Assembly: GCA_963682025.1 (NCBI GenBank) | Contig: OY821517.1 | Location: 229,069,928-229,133,927, forward strand | Origin: Cordilura impudica | Lineage: Eukaryota > Arthropoda > Insecta > Diptera > Scathophagidae | Reading direction: 5' to 3' | Length of the DNA stretch: 64,000 nucleotides | In this document: positions 11,000 to 22,502 of the stretch, in pieces | Layout: the number at the start of each line of letters is the position of its first letter | Numbering within the stretch: the stretch's first letter is position 1 | The notes under the pieces: generated by a model | The model's input: only the letters and a program-made list of their open reading frames with translations | Told to the model about the DNA's origin: nothing | Database searches by the model: none | Position numbers and translations under genes: made by a program

Positions 11000-13380
11000 T
11001 TTCCCTTTATTCTTACAAAGACATTATGCCTATTATCAATATCAATTACTTTATATAGTCCCTTGTAAATTGGTTATAATTTGTGTGATCTCTAATTAAT
11101 ATTGTTGTCTTGGTTTGTCTTGTTATTAAGTGTTGTGCCCCATTTAATGCTGTTTGTATACGAATTTTACCTCTTTCGTATAGTCATCAAAATTATAAAT
11201 GGTATCAATTTTGTCGGATGGTATTAGTGGGTTATGAGTTGGTGCATTTGGAAAAATTAAGTTAAACGGGCAGTATCCATGTACTGTTGAAGGTGTTGTG
11301 TTGAAACTATACGTAAAATATTTTATCCACTCATCCCAATCGTTTCTTGATGCATGAATGTATGTATGTATGTACTCATTAAATCCACGAGTGGTAAGGG
11401 GCTGTTGTTGATTTCTCTATTTCTATAAGTTTTAGGAGTTCCAAAATAATTTGATTATTTATTCAGTACCCATGTCGCTGAGTATCTTACTCATGGGCCC
11501 ATAAATTAAAATAAAATGTTCTACTAATACTTTTGCTATTGTCTTGGTATTTTATTGGTTACTGGTATTGCTATTAGATATTTTGTAAGATCGCATATTA
11601 TGATAACAATGTATTGATTTCCATTTTCCGATATAGGAAGGGGACCTACCGTATCTATTATTACAGTTTGAAAGGGTTTCTGCGGTGTAGTGGTCTTGTT
11701 GGTCTGACATTGAACACATTTCCTTACGTATTGTCTTACATCCCTAGTGATATTTTTCCAATAATAAAATTGTCTAAGCTTTTTGAGTAGCCTAGCTGTT
11801 CCAGGGTGTCCTCCGAAAAGGGGGTTGTCGTGGAATTTTTTCAAAAAACATTCTTGTTCATTTTTATTAGTTATTATGGATACTAGCGCTATTTGTAATT
11901 TGTTTATATGCTGGTTTGCTTTTTTTTAAATTTCTTAATTGATTCGGGGCAAAATAAATTGTCATTCAAATTTATTTGTATTTTATTTAAATTTCTACTT
12001 ATAGCTTCTCCTTCGAGAATTGGAAAAAATAGATCTAAATCAATATTTTAATTAGAAAGAAGTGTTTTGTATATTAACTTTGTGTGCTAGCATTTTTTCC
12101 TCGTTTAAAATGAAGTGTGGGGGTGCTTTTGTCAATATTCACCTTACATTTGACCCACTTTTTGACGCAATCGAATTGTTTCGAAAACTTTAGGCTTTTC
12201 ATTAACTCTATTATCTTCCTTAATTTTCTCTTTAGTTTTGTTTCGTGATTGTGCACGAGTAGTTACCATGAAAACATTGTTGATTGAATTCGAGATAGCG
12301 CGTCCGCTCCTGAATTGTCTTTACCTCTTATGTGCTCTATTACGATTTACCGCTTGTAAATGCACCACAAGCGATTTACTTGCGTCCGTACTTATGTAGA
12401 ATATTTTATCAGAGTCTGGATATTGGAGAATTTGTGGAGATAATAGTGCTTTCTTGAGGTGTTGAAAAGCTCGCTCGTAGTCAGCAGACTATATGAATGG
12501 TTTCTTTTTTTTAGTTAGCCTTGTTAAATGGACAGAATAAAATGCAAAATGTGATATAAAGCGTCTGTAATAATTACAGAAGGCTACGAATCTCCGAATC
12601 TCATCGCCATTTGTTGCTCTTGGGTAGTTTCTAATTGAATCGTATTTGCTACTGTCCGGTGTAATTCCATTGTCAGTACATCTATGACCCAAATATGTAA
12701 CCTCAGATCTGAAAAACATGCATTTATCGGGATGCAATTTTAAATTATATTCCCGACAGCTTCGAAAAACAATTTCTAAGTTCTTGAGCATGTGCCATAT
12801 TGAACATCCTATGACAATAACATCGTCCATATATGTATATAAAAGTTATTGAAGGTGATAAGCCTGTAAATGCTACATTCATCATTCTCTGAAAAGAACT
12901 TGGGGCTACTTTTAAACCATATGGCAGACGAGTGAAACGATATGAACCATTCTCTGCAGAAAATGAAGTAATGTCCCTCGATTTTTCATTCAATCCTATT
13001 TGATGGAAACCAGAATATAAATCTAAACAGCAGAAAAATTTCGCTCTTCCCAATTGGTCCAAAGTGTCCTCAATTCTGGGCAATTGAAATTTGTCTGCTA
13101 TTAACTTTTTATTTATTTGTAATCGACCACTAAAAGCCATCGTTTCTGAGGTATCAGAAACTTTTTGACTTTCTTGTCAATTTTAATAGTCCCTAAAGAT
13201 TAAATGATTCCCTCTCCGATTTCAGATACTTGTATGGTGCCTCCCGAGTTAAATTTGGATGAGTTAAGAGCACCTATCTTAGTTAAGGAGACGCCTGCTC
13301 TGGTGTCCACTAGGAACGTACTTAAATTATTATGTGTTGAAATATGAATTTCAATAAAGCTGCTTAAGTTGAGATTCAGA
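11000..13380 (-). pseudogene. 412/mdg1-like Pol remnants
   Basis: Several broken minus-strand frames follow pol order. The protease is near 13293-13313 and reads LVDTRA where LVDTGA is expected, so a conserved active-site glycine is replaced. Reverse transcriptase pieces lie at 12489-13140, including LDLYSGFHQIGL, RLPYGLKVAPSSFQRMM, MDDVIV and YLGHRCTDNG, with a frameshift just before the catalytic box. RNase H is barely readable. The integrase H2C2 zinc finger and core start lie at 11536-11844 (CVQCQTNKTT, IDTVGPLP). A further integrase C-terminal piece lies at about 11160-11360, readable as WIKYFTYSFNTTPSTVHGY with one frame break. The copy is clearly inactive. Confidence 0.8.
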
Positions 13381-14316
13381 TGAAATATTTCCCCATTGAC
13401 TTAACATTTGTTTTATGCCTATCTAATTTTGGTGATGACCCCCCAAATTTTAGGGGAAGTCTCGTTTTCCGAGAGCCCCGCGTTGTACATTGTAGCGGTT
13501 ACTATTATTGTAATTTCCAGAATTGTTATTCCGACGCCAATCCTGGTCACGTCCACGGTTATTGAATCTACCGTTGCTGTAGTTCTGAGTGCCAGAACCA
13601 CGACGCTTAAAGTAGAAGACTGAAGAGTTTGAGAAGGATGCCTCAGTGCTAGCTTCTATGAATTTAGAAACTACCTCATTCAGTGACATGAAATTTCCAG
13701 TTTTAATGATGAGTTTAACCTCATCACTTGCGGCTTTTCGAGAAATGGCCTTGGCCACATTTTGCCTTATCAGTCTTTCAGCAATATGCTGTGGGTAGCC
13801 TTCTCGTATATACGCTCCAATTAGTTTCTTTGTAATTTCTTGGATCTCTTCTGCATATGTTGTAGCCGATTTTTATTGTTGTTTTATGTTCATTTGTTTT
13901 GAACATAGTAGTTCCGACGATTCTCCTCGTACTGATGGTTGTAATTTAGTCTTAATATCCGGTATTGTATTTTCAGTTGTGATTATATTTCTTGGGTGTC
14001 CCCTTAATTGAGTTTTGATCACGTCTATTGCAACACCTTCATGTGATTCCTTTATTCTATCTAACAATGTTAAAGCGTCAAGGAAACTCTGTAGTTCATT
14101 TACATTACCATCAAATACCGGTACGGTTTTCGTGGTTTTATCTATGACATCATCCTCTGTTCGAGGCATGATGATTGTTTTTATTTCCTCGTCCGTTTCT
14201 GTCTGTAGATCTTCCCTATCACTTTCGTTTGTCTCGGTGATCTCCTTATTTATTTCACAAGTTAATGTTAGGGGTGCTTTAATATTAATATTATGTTTGT
14301 GAAAGGTCCTTATCAA
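13381..14316 (-). pseudogene. 412/mdg1-like Gag remnants
   Basis: The N-terminal piece (13873-14316) includes a capsid-like stretch VPVFDGNVNELQSFLDALTL. A later piece (13450-13758) ends in an Arg/Asn/Gly-rich nucleocapsid-like tail (RRNNNSGNYNNSNRYN). The two are in different frames. There is no CCHC knuckle, as is usual in this group. Plus-strand frames at 13380-13623 and 14015-14302 are shadows of this gene. Confidence 0.7.
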
Positions 14317-15291
14317 TTTGTCCCTTAACGCGTGAAAGATTCTATTGGCTTCTTCCTTGTGAAATGTAGAGTACCTGTCGTATTGCCTGTGTAATGTTGC
14401 CCTAATATTATTGAATATATTTTGGTTTACACATTTATACGATTGATTGAATTTAATTTATAATGGTTCTATCCTATTCACAATATTTTCCCATTGCATA
14501 ATTATAAAACTTAATTTATTTGTTTATTTTTTTGTAATTGTAGAAAAAGATTTCTCAGTATAATGAAAAATTTCGCGTTACTTTTAGTGGTTGTAAAAAT
14601 TAATCAATAAATTTAATATTCAAAATTTCGCGGTTGTTAAAATTGATCAGAATAAAATGTAATAAATTAAATTTATTAGACAAGATTTATTTTAAGTGTT
14701 TATTTTAATCATATTATATTATTAATAAAAGGACTTAACTTTTGTTTGTTGCTGATACTTTATGATGATCCCGGTGCTATTGACGATGATGCTGATTTGC
14801 TGTTTACCGTCAGATGAAAATGTTGCTCAAATGCTTTGTAAAGGGTAACTTTTTGTTCACTTTATTAAATGTTTTTTGATGTGTAAACATCTATGCGCTC
14901 AGGGGTAAAAATCTATTTCACAATACAATCACAAAAACAGCGTAAGGGAAAAACGGTGCAAAGATTTTGATTTAAATTTATTTAGCTGATTCAACAACCA
15001 ACAGAAAGCGCCATGAATGTATAGCAAAAAACTGCAACCCTCAAGTATAACAACCATAGCAGCTGCTTGCTATACACAGATGGCTCTTACTGTTTGATTT
15101 TAATTGATGTGTACATAGATATTTACACATCTCCCCTGTGATCGGACCCACATAGTTTTTTTTTATTGTCAACTAAATTTTCAAATACTTTTGCACGGAC
15201 AATTTACATTATTGTTCACTGTTTTAAATGTTTTTTTTCAACTAAATTTTCAAATACTTTTGCACGGACAATTTACATTATAACCCGTTGT
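14317..15291 (-). other. 412/mdg1-like leader
   Basis: Region between gag and the primer binding site. The part right of 14832 also occurs in the second copy at 37.8 kb. It contains the 68-bp tandem repeats but no frame. Confidence 0.6.
15165..15291 (-). repeat. 68-bp tandem repeat, two copies
   Basis: Units contain CAACTAAATTTTCAAATACT and TTTGCACGGACAATTTACAT. The right-hand duplicate at 38163-38350 has three units, so the array has changed since duplication. Confidence 0.85.
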
Positions 15292-15307
15292 CCTGTCACG
15301 GTCGCCA
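15292..15307 (-). promoter_or_regulatory. Primer binding site, tRNA-Arg type
   Basis: On the minus strand it reads TGGCGACCGTGACAGG, the primer site known from mdg1/412 elements. It lies three bases inside the LTR edge (CTCA then TTA). Confidence 0.85.
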
Positions 15308-15310
15308 TAA

Positions 15311-17424
15311 TGAGTTCGGCTTTAAAGACCGAACTTTATTTTAAAACTTGAATAAAACAGTTCAATGGTTACTTCTATACTGAATGCTTTATTAAAATCA
15401 TTTGGTAATTTATATCTATAATTATAATTAAACTTATATTAAAACTAAAAGCTACGCGAGTTTATGGGTATGTGAAAATACGTGTCATAAGAAATGCGAT
15501 CCAACGAACTGAAAGTGTGTCGTTCTTTGGCATTAAATGTTATTAAATATTTAAGTCAGTAATTGATATTAAATATTTAAAGTATTAGTCATTCATTTTA
15601 GTGTCAGTAATTTATATTAAATATTTCGAGTATTACTCATTCATTTGGTATTTTCACTACATTAAGTTTAAAATAATCACGCAAAGTCACGCACAGTCAC
15701 GGAGAGATTCAAATCTCATATGTATAAGGAAAGGAACAGTTTTAATTAAAACTTTGTTTTTTTTTTATATACTTAATTATTCATCAGCATGATTTTAGCA
15801 GGATTATATGTACATCGTCATGTTTTTTGTTTTTTATTTAAATATATTTAAATATTTCCTTTTCTTAATTCAGATTCAATTTTTATCTTTTATATTTCTT
15901 TTATATACTTTGCCAGACATGCACTTCTGGATTTATTTCACTCTATTATATTTTAACTTTTTGTCAGGGATGCCAATGCACTTTCTGGACTTTTTGTTAT
16001 TAAAAAATAAATTTTATATTAATAGTTTATGGTCATCTTCTAGCAGGATAGAATAATGCAGGATCAGTTTCGCAGGATCAGCAGGTGCAGGATCGGTTTT
16101 GCAGGATCAGTTTCGCAGGATAAGCAGGCTTTGCAGGGTCACAAAGTCCGGGTGCAGGATCGCCATGTGGTGATGGGACTTTTGTTGGTGCTTCAAATAA
16201 AACGAGATGTTTACTGTTTAAAGTATATATTAAGACTATTAAATAATGACTGCTATGTATATTGCATAGCGACTGAACCTGTGTTTCATACGGAACTGAA
16301 CTGAACTTTAATGATTTATACTTGCTTTGCATATCTAAAAACTTTATTCTAACGTACATTAAAATATTGAAACATTCTATATATGTTTATGCTGTTGCAT
16401 TATTCGAGTTTGTCAAACGGTCAGTTTATCATAACGTTATTCTAATTAAATTGTATCAATAGATTCGATAACTTGTACCAATTGCTGATACACATTAAAC
16501 TATTTGTTTACAATGTATTTGGTTATGACCAATATTCACTGTAAACAATTCTATGCGTCACAATTCTATGCGTACTTATAAATCTTAATGTGTGCTTACA
16601 ATGCACTCTATATTTACGACTACACTACAGTGAGCACCAAAAAAGCATTGTTCTAATTGTCACATTCGTTGTCGAAATTTTTCGATCGAAATTATATTTT
16701 TTTTTTCCAAAATTAGATACTAAGATTAATTTTACTCTGTCCAAGTTAACGAATTATGGCCCCTGGTTAAAAGTAAAAGTGAATTCAGGTCTCACGTTTG
16801 GCCGTTTCCTTTAAATAATTAACCAAAATATGTAATTTCGATTGCTGACATTGTATTGCCTTTTGATGGTCGTTCTTCAATATATTGATGGACAAATTTT
16901 CAACTTTTCTGCACTTTGTTTATGCACCAGCGAGACGAAATTGAAAGTTATCAATGATATTAAATGTGATGTTAAAAAACGCAAGTCATAGGATCAAGTG
17001 TACGTGATATTGTTGGCGACCAACACTGTAAAAATTTAAAGAAGCTTCCAATTGAATAAAGCCAGTAAAAAAATGTAGCCATGGTGAAGCAATTGTAACT
17101 TCTGTGTGTTTCATAGAGAAAAAATTAAGAGATTTGTATGAAGGAAAAAAAGCGTTTGCATAATCCACAACCATACGTATGAAATTTCATGTTTTCATGT
17201 CAAATAATATTTAGATATAAGAAAAAATAATAAAATTACAATAAAACAACATTTGTGCGAAAAAGATTTAAATATTAAAAATAAATATATGTATATTTGC
17301 ATTTTGAAAATTAATAAAGTAATTGGAAAAAAATAACATTTGTATGAAATACTAGAAAAAGAAAGAATTATTTAAAAATTTTATTTCGAAAATTATGTAA
17401 TAAAATAAAAATAAATTAAATAAT
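15311..17424 (-). other. 412-like LTR and flank, outer end not resolved
   Basis: The inner LTR edge reads GAACTCA on the minus strand. A small hairpin (AGTTCGG/CCGAACT, 15313-15335) sits at that edge. The outer LTR end could not be placed because no 3' LTR is present for comparison. The rest, up to the LINE start at 17425, is AT-rich without a supported gene. It is shared with the copy at 38376-40389. Confidence 0.5.
16055..16165 (+). repeat. GCAGGATC short tandem array
   Basis: The word GCAGGATC or a close variant recurs seven or so times (for example GTTTCGCAGGATCAGCAGG). The matching part of the right duplicate (39055-39085) has a single copy, so the array expanded or collapsed in one of them. 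Confidence 0.8.
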
Positions 17425-17881
17425 CAGTTCGTTGGTGACTACTGAACAGAAAACACACAAATTCTTAGTGTCTCTTACCTTTTTCAATAAAACGTTTGTT
17501 TAACATCTCAATTGAGTGATTGTTACTTGTATTTAATGACAAGACCATTTAAACGCAAAAGGGGCAACTACTGGACCCCTTTGCAAGCCCTGGATGAAGA
17601 TGATGATGGAGATCCGGTGGACTCAAATGAGACGACTGATCCCAAAATTAAGAAAGTCAAGGAGCACGTGCCTCCAATTAAGGTTTTGGCTCAAACAGGT
17701 GAAATTATTCATAATCTGTTGTCTGCAAAAAGTATTGTAAATTACCGCATTAAGAGAATGTCCATTGGTACAAAAATATTTTGTGATTCATTTGCTTCAC
17801 ATGATGCTATTTAATCAATTTTGTGTGAAAAAAGTATCAATTTTTTACACACGATAAGAAAACTGATCGCGTATTTAAAGT
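17425..17881 (+). mobile_element. 5' fragment of a Jockey-like LINE (3' truncated)
   Basis: Begins CAGTTCGTTGGTGACTACTG, identical to the start of the longer element at 40390. It stops inside ORF1. LINEs normally lose their 5' end, so a 3' loss at a duplication breakpoint shows that this fragment was copied as DNA and not inserted by retrotransposition. Confidence 0.85.
17536..17814 (+). pseudogene. LINE ORF1 N-terminal fragment
   Basis: Starts at ATG 17536 (MTRPFKRKRGNYWTPL) and hits TAA at 17812. The same stop is present in the right copy at 40777, so the stop predates the duplication. The fragment has an acidic stretch (EDDDGD) and the HVPPIKVLAQTGEI segment typical of the start of Jockey-clade ORF1. 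It ends before the zinc knuckles. Confidence 0.8.
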
Positions 17882-17902
17882 GTTCTTTCTTTTGTTTGCT
17901 GC

Positions 17903-18184
17903 TTATATTTGTTGTATGTTGTTGCCACTTCTATTTGCACTTATGGCTTTGCATATGATTTTTATAATGTTAATAATGGCTATTATAATAACTGTTAATA
18001 TTGATAACATTTCTATATAGTTCATTTTGTTTTCTTTATCAAAATTGGTATGTTTATGTTCTTTAATGTTATTGCTTAATTATTCGACAAGTTCTTTGTT
18101 GTTATTTTCTTCATTCGATTTACCAACTTCATATCCAGCAATAAGTGCTGGAATTGTAGCCAACACTTTTTTCCACCAAGTCAT
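17903..18184 (-). other. Two tiny in-frame hydrophobic ORFs, unrecognised
   Basis: On the minus strand an ATG at 18184 opens a 34-codon frame starting MTWWKKVLATIPALIAGYEV and ending at TAA 18080-18082. The same frame then stays open, with an ATG at 18025, for another 40 codons (MNYIEMLSILTVIIIAIINI...) to TAA 17903-17905. Each half has one hydrophobic segment that could span a membrane. The two may be one broken gene of about 93 codons or two small ORFs. I do not recognise the family. The pair lies between the duplication breakpoint and a mini-me-like element, so it may be mobile or viral debris. Confidence 0.3.
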
Positions 18185-19010
18185 TATACCCTCCACACCA
18201 GTGTGCAGAGGGTATATATAAGTTTGTCATTCCGTTTGTAATAATTAGAAAAAAAAATTTGGACCCCATAAAATATATATATTTGTGATCCTTATAACAA
18301 CCGGAGTTGATATAGCGATGTCCGTCTGTCCGTCTGTCCGTCTGTCCGTCTGTGGAAATCACGATGACGGCATCAATCGGGCAGCTAGGGTGCTCGTTGG
18401 CATAAAAAATGATTCATAAACATCCTGAAAAGTTTGCTATTTAAAATCGTCCAAATCGGTCGATTAGGGCCCGAGATTTGAATGAAGAACTAAAAAAAGT
18501 CTTGAAGAAATATAATTTTCTATGTTGTTCTTGTCACGATCACGCCCTCAATAGGATAGCTAGGGTGATAATTTTTAGTGAGAATGATTCACCAAATTCA
18601 TGGGAAGATTTCTACTTCAAAAATCATTAAAATCGGTGGAACAGGTCCAGGTAAATCTATGAAAAATTAAAAAAAAAATTAAAAACATGATGTTTCCATA
18701 TTGTTCCTGTTGTTATTCTAAATGTTGCATTGTTGTCATAGCTGGACTTGTTGTTTTTGTGGTCGTTGTGGTAATAATATAATAAAAACAAACCCTTTGT
18801 ACATTTTTTTGTGAACTCTGGTAGAAAATTTTAAAAGTTTCCATTGTTTTGGCATCACTAAAAAAATTTGTTAGATCATTTCTGTCATTGCCACGAGCCT
18901 GCATGCAAAATTTCAGATCGCTTGGCTCACGGGAAAGGGGCTAAAAATCGATCCAAAATTTTGTCGACAAGCAGACACTACGAGTTAATATAAAGGGAGT
19001 AAAAATTCAC
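18185..19010 (+). repeat. mini-me-like element with (GTCY)n microsatellite
   Basis: Starts TATACCCTCCACACCAG with an early hairpin (TATACCCTC...GAGGGTATA). It continues through a conserved core and a run of CCGT/CTGT units at about 18318-18352. This matches dipteran mini-me elements, which carry a GTCY proto-microsatellite. Two imperfect halves of about 200 bp follow (GCAGCTAGGGTG... and GATAGCTAGGGTG...). The right end is not firmly placed. Confidence 0.7.
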
Positions 19011-19064
19011 CAACATCTAAAGCAAATAATGCTAAAATACCTAGTTGTTAATAAAAAAAAACAA

Positions 19065-19690
19065 TTGGGCAATTCACAATGGGTAATGTATCGTTGTATC
19101 TCTTGTATCGTGTATCACTTTCAATAGTGTAAAATTGTTGTTGGTAATTTCCACTGAAAAATCTGATACACGATCCAACTTCATTTGCTATGTTTAGTAA
19201 ATGTTGTATATTGTATCATAACATATCAGTTCCAAGTGAATGCCAGTTTTTATGAAAAAGAAAAAACAAATACATAGAATATTATCAGCATAAATAATTA
19301 TAAAATAAAATATGGCAAATAATGCAAATAACGCAAATACATCGATAAGTTTATTTATATAAAAATTAATGTTTATATTTTTAGTATGTATTTTCTCTTT
19401 CAGTACCAACCAAAACATTTAGCATTTTTTTTTTTCATTATAAATTAAAATGCAAGAGGTACGTAACTAAAACTCCAGGGTATATCTCACGACCAAAAAG
19501 CAAACACTGACAAGTGTTTTCTCTTATACAAAATAGCAGAAGCGACGAAGCGATCTTTCCTCATTGGATCGAAAATTACTAAAGAAAGCGTTTTACAATA
19601 TGAAAATACAACTGAGTGTTCACAACAAATGATTGTATTGTGTATTTCAATACAACATACAATATACAACACCTGTTGTGAATTGCCCAA
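19065..19690. mobile_element. MITE-like element with perfect 15-bp TIRs
   Basis: TTGGGCAATTCACAA at 19065-19079 is the exact reverse complement of 19676-19690. The 626-bp interior has no transposase. Subterminal repeats of TGTATCGTTGTAT type are visible at the left. No target duplication was obvious, so the superfamily is not assigned. Confidence 0.7.
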
Positions 19691-20178
19691 ATGTAAATTT
19701 AGCAAAAAAATTTATGTATTAATTTATTTAAAGAGAAAAACACAAAAATAACGTTTGATGTTGTATTTTTTGTGTGTAATATTTAAATATACATACATAC
19801 ACATATTAAATAATACAAATAATGTACATATATTATATATATGTATGTATGTATATTCATAGTAACTGCATGTTAGAAATAAATCGGTTATTTTATTTAC
19901 ATAAAATTCTGCAGTATTTTGTTGTGGGGAAAATACATTTCTTTTGTATTAACAGAGTGTCACTTCATTTTGCTCAGCGTGACTATGCCACAGTAGATGC
20001 CGCCATAATTTTTGTTTGTTCTAATTAGCTTTGCAATAGTTATTTCTATTTTAACATGAATGTTAATATTTTCAACTAGATATCATACAGAACAATGTTA
20101 AGAGTATACACGGGTTGGTCTTTTATTTCATACATTTTTTCATTATTCTTTTACAAATATGAACATAAGTTTGGCATA

Positions 20179-20760
20179 TTACCCACCAATCTCACATCAC
20201 ACTGCAAGTTCGAAAAATTCAATACACTCACATTTTTTTTTACTAATACACACACATTTTCCGCAGTGGTCACACTAATGGCACCAAATTTTTCGTGCGA
20301 ATAGTGGCAGACACTAACGATGATTAATGTTACCCTGTTATAAATTTAATGCAAATTTACTGGATTCTGTAAAATTGTAATTAAAGTTTTAACTTGTTAA
20401 ATCTATTATAATGATTTATTTTTTGAAATGCGCATACAAAAATGCAAGTTTGTTAATTATAGAGCATAAATATTATTAACTATTATTAAAATAATACTAA
20501 TAATAATAAATGTAAACATTTTCCCTCAAACATGTGCCTGTATAATAAACTTGGTAACTCTACTTAAAATAAAATAAGAGAGAGAAGTATACAAATTTTT
20601 TCAAGTTTACGCTTCGACAACATTTTAAAAATGAGATTGCAGTCAGATGTTTGAGCATAAAATTTAATGGCTATGGATTCGACTAATTCGAACAATTTTT
20701 CGTTGATAATACGTACACAACGATTTTACAATTTCAGTGTGATGTGAGATTGGGGGGTTA
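20179..20760. mobile_element. MITE-like element with 26-bp imperfect TIRs
   Basis: 20179-20204 (TTACCCACCAATCTCACATC then ACACTG) pairs with 20735-20760 with two mismatches. The 582-bp interior has no supported gene. A GTTAAC abuts the right end. It is not clear whether this is a piggyBac-like TTAA site. Confidence 0.65.
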
Positions 20761-22188
20761 ACTTTTTGTTGTCTTTACAAAATAGAGTTACCGAGTTCGT
20801 CAATGAGTTTTTTGCTTACAAAACAGTACTACATAGTTATATAGAATTATTATTCTGCTTTACCTATAAAATATCTGATTGCGATTACATCTAATTTTTA
20901 AAAATTGTTTACAATTAATAAAGCATTATTATTCACATAAATACAAAATTTCACTTTTTAAATTTTCCATTCAAATTTAAGAAAATATCAATTATAATAA
21001 AAACTGAAAATAAAATTTCCAATTATAAATTAGAAAATATTAATTGAGTTTCAGAAAATCATATCAAAACGTCGGAAATAATAATTTTAAATTTAGAAAT
21101 ATCTTTACATTTAAAAATGTTTACATTTAAAAAAAATATTGCCATTCAGGAGATATTAATAACTTTTCAGTACCGCGATTCAGTAACTTCTTTTAACGAT
21201 AGTCGAATTGTAAAAAAAAAGAAAATTGCAAAATTATCAGTAAAATTTTGAAACGATATTCGCTATTGTTAAAGTCAGCTGTTGTTGTTATCTAAACGAC
21301 AACCATTTTTGTGTTGTTTATCCAATCGATAAAAACTTAAATTTTTAGGTTGAAATGTCGTCATACATAAATAAAAATCATGAAATAGTGAAAATATTTT
21401 GCTTTAATTAAAAAACTTTTTTATAGAAATAAAAAAATTAAATAGCATATTCAATTCATTATTTCATTTTCAAATAAATAAACAGAAATATTAGTAAAAA
21501 AAATAAAGATATTAAACATAAACATAAAATCATCCTGTCAAACACGAAGTAATTTGTTTTTTTCTATTCTTTGTGTTTTCCGCTTATTTTGACAGAGATG
21601 CCACTCCTTTACAATTTAAATAAATAGAAAAACAGATTTGTCGATATTAATTTAAATTCAATGAATTTAAGAAAACCTCAAATGATATTTAAGAATTGCT
21701 AACATAAAAATTGTTACATAAGTAAACGTAATTTTATGAGAATGTTATTTTTTATATATAAATTTTCACAATTTTTTTTGGATGAAAATTTGAAGTTTTT
21801 CAGAAAATAAAGATAACACTAAATTATTTTATTTAAAATGTTTGGGACTTTTCGTTTTTTGCGTTTTTCATCCCTAATTTGATTATTTATTATTATAAAT
21901 TTATTCTCTATGTTTTCAAAATATGGCAATATTTTAAAAAAAAGTTGAGAGAGCTTTTTTTTTTGGTTATTATTTTGTTACTCCATCCGACCTATATGGC
22001 CACAATGAAGAAATATTTGGCCAGTTAAAAGAAACTATACAGCCATCTCCAATTAGCACGATTTAATGCATATAGCCACTCTACACAACCATTACCTTTG
22101 CAATGGAGGTTAGGGCGAGCTATATAATTAGCAAAAACTAAATTAAACGAGAAGTTATGTCATATAACCGGAAACGCATGCATATAGG
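20761..22188. other. AT-rich intergenic interval
   Basis: No gene, tandem repeat or terminal repeat could be supported. It may be ordinary intronic or intergenic DNA. The right end is the target of errantivirus B. Confidence 0.5.
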
Positions 22189-22192
22189 TATA
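22189..22192. repeat. Target site duplication of errantivirus B, left (TATA)
   Basis: TATA precedes the first LTR base and is repeated at 37514-37517. Four-base TATA-like targets are typical of errantiviruses. Confidence 0.85.
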
Positions 22193-22374
22193 AGTTAACA
22201 ACAGAAATACTATAGAACCATAAAAAAAACAACAACAACAGCTACAACAGATAACAACTACAAAACGTGCCAACGCTAAATTGTCAATTCAACAAACACA
22301 AATATTTCAACACAACAACAACTGCAACGAATTGCCCAACAGTAAATTCTCAGACGAAATTTAAGCCACACGCG
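22193..22374 (+). repeat. 5' LTR of B, left part
   Basis: Starts AGTTAACAACAG and matches the start of the 3' LTR at 37134. It ends in CGCG where element A is inserted. Confidence 0.9.
22371..22374. repeat. Target site duplication of A, left (CGCG)
   Basis: CGCG before element A is repeated at 29836-29839. The uninterrupted target (CACACGCGCAGCAAATAAG) is visible in B's 3' LTR near 37310. Confidence 0.95.
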
Positions 22375-22502
22375 AGTTAAGTCCAATGGAACACTGAACT
22401 CAACAGATTCCATCGAACTTGAAAACCCTATATCTAGCATAAGAATAAATTACCAAGAATAAAATAAATACCATATTATTAAAATTATAATTTTTAATAA
22501 CT

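Larger units (their letters stand above)
11000..15310 (-). mobile_element. Decayed 412/mdg1-like LTR retrotransposon
   Basis: Reading right to left it holds the inner LTR edge, a tRNA-Arg type primer site (15292-15307), a leader with 68-bp tandem repeats, gag remnants, protease, reverse transcriptase and integrase. The order and the similarity of RT and integrase motifs point to the 412/mdg1 group of Ty3/Gypsy elements. No 3' LTR was found on the left. The internal region is full of stops and frameshifts. Confidence 0.8.
14832..17881 (+). repeat. 3-kb direct duplication, left copy
   Basis: Matches 37822-40846 in the same orientation over about 3 kb with only scattered differences. It covers 412-like leader, primer site, LTR-side sequence, flank and the first 457 bases of a Jockey-like LINE. 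Homology stops abruptly at 17881 inside that LINE's ORF1. Confidence 0.9.

Noticed and set aside
13380..13623. Plus-strand frames over the 412-like gag
   Set aside because: Shadows of the Arg/Asn-rich minus-strand Gag tail.
16590..16814. 74-codon frame conserved at 39525
   Set aside because: Both are parts of the 3-kb duplication, which is recent enough that any frame would be conserved. No domain is visible.
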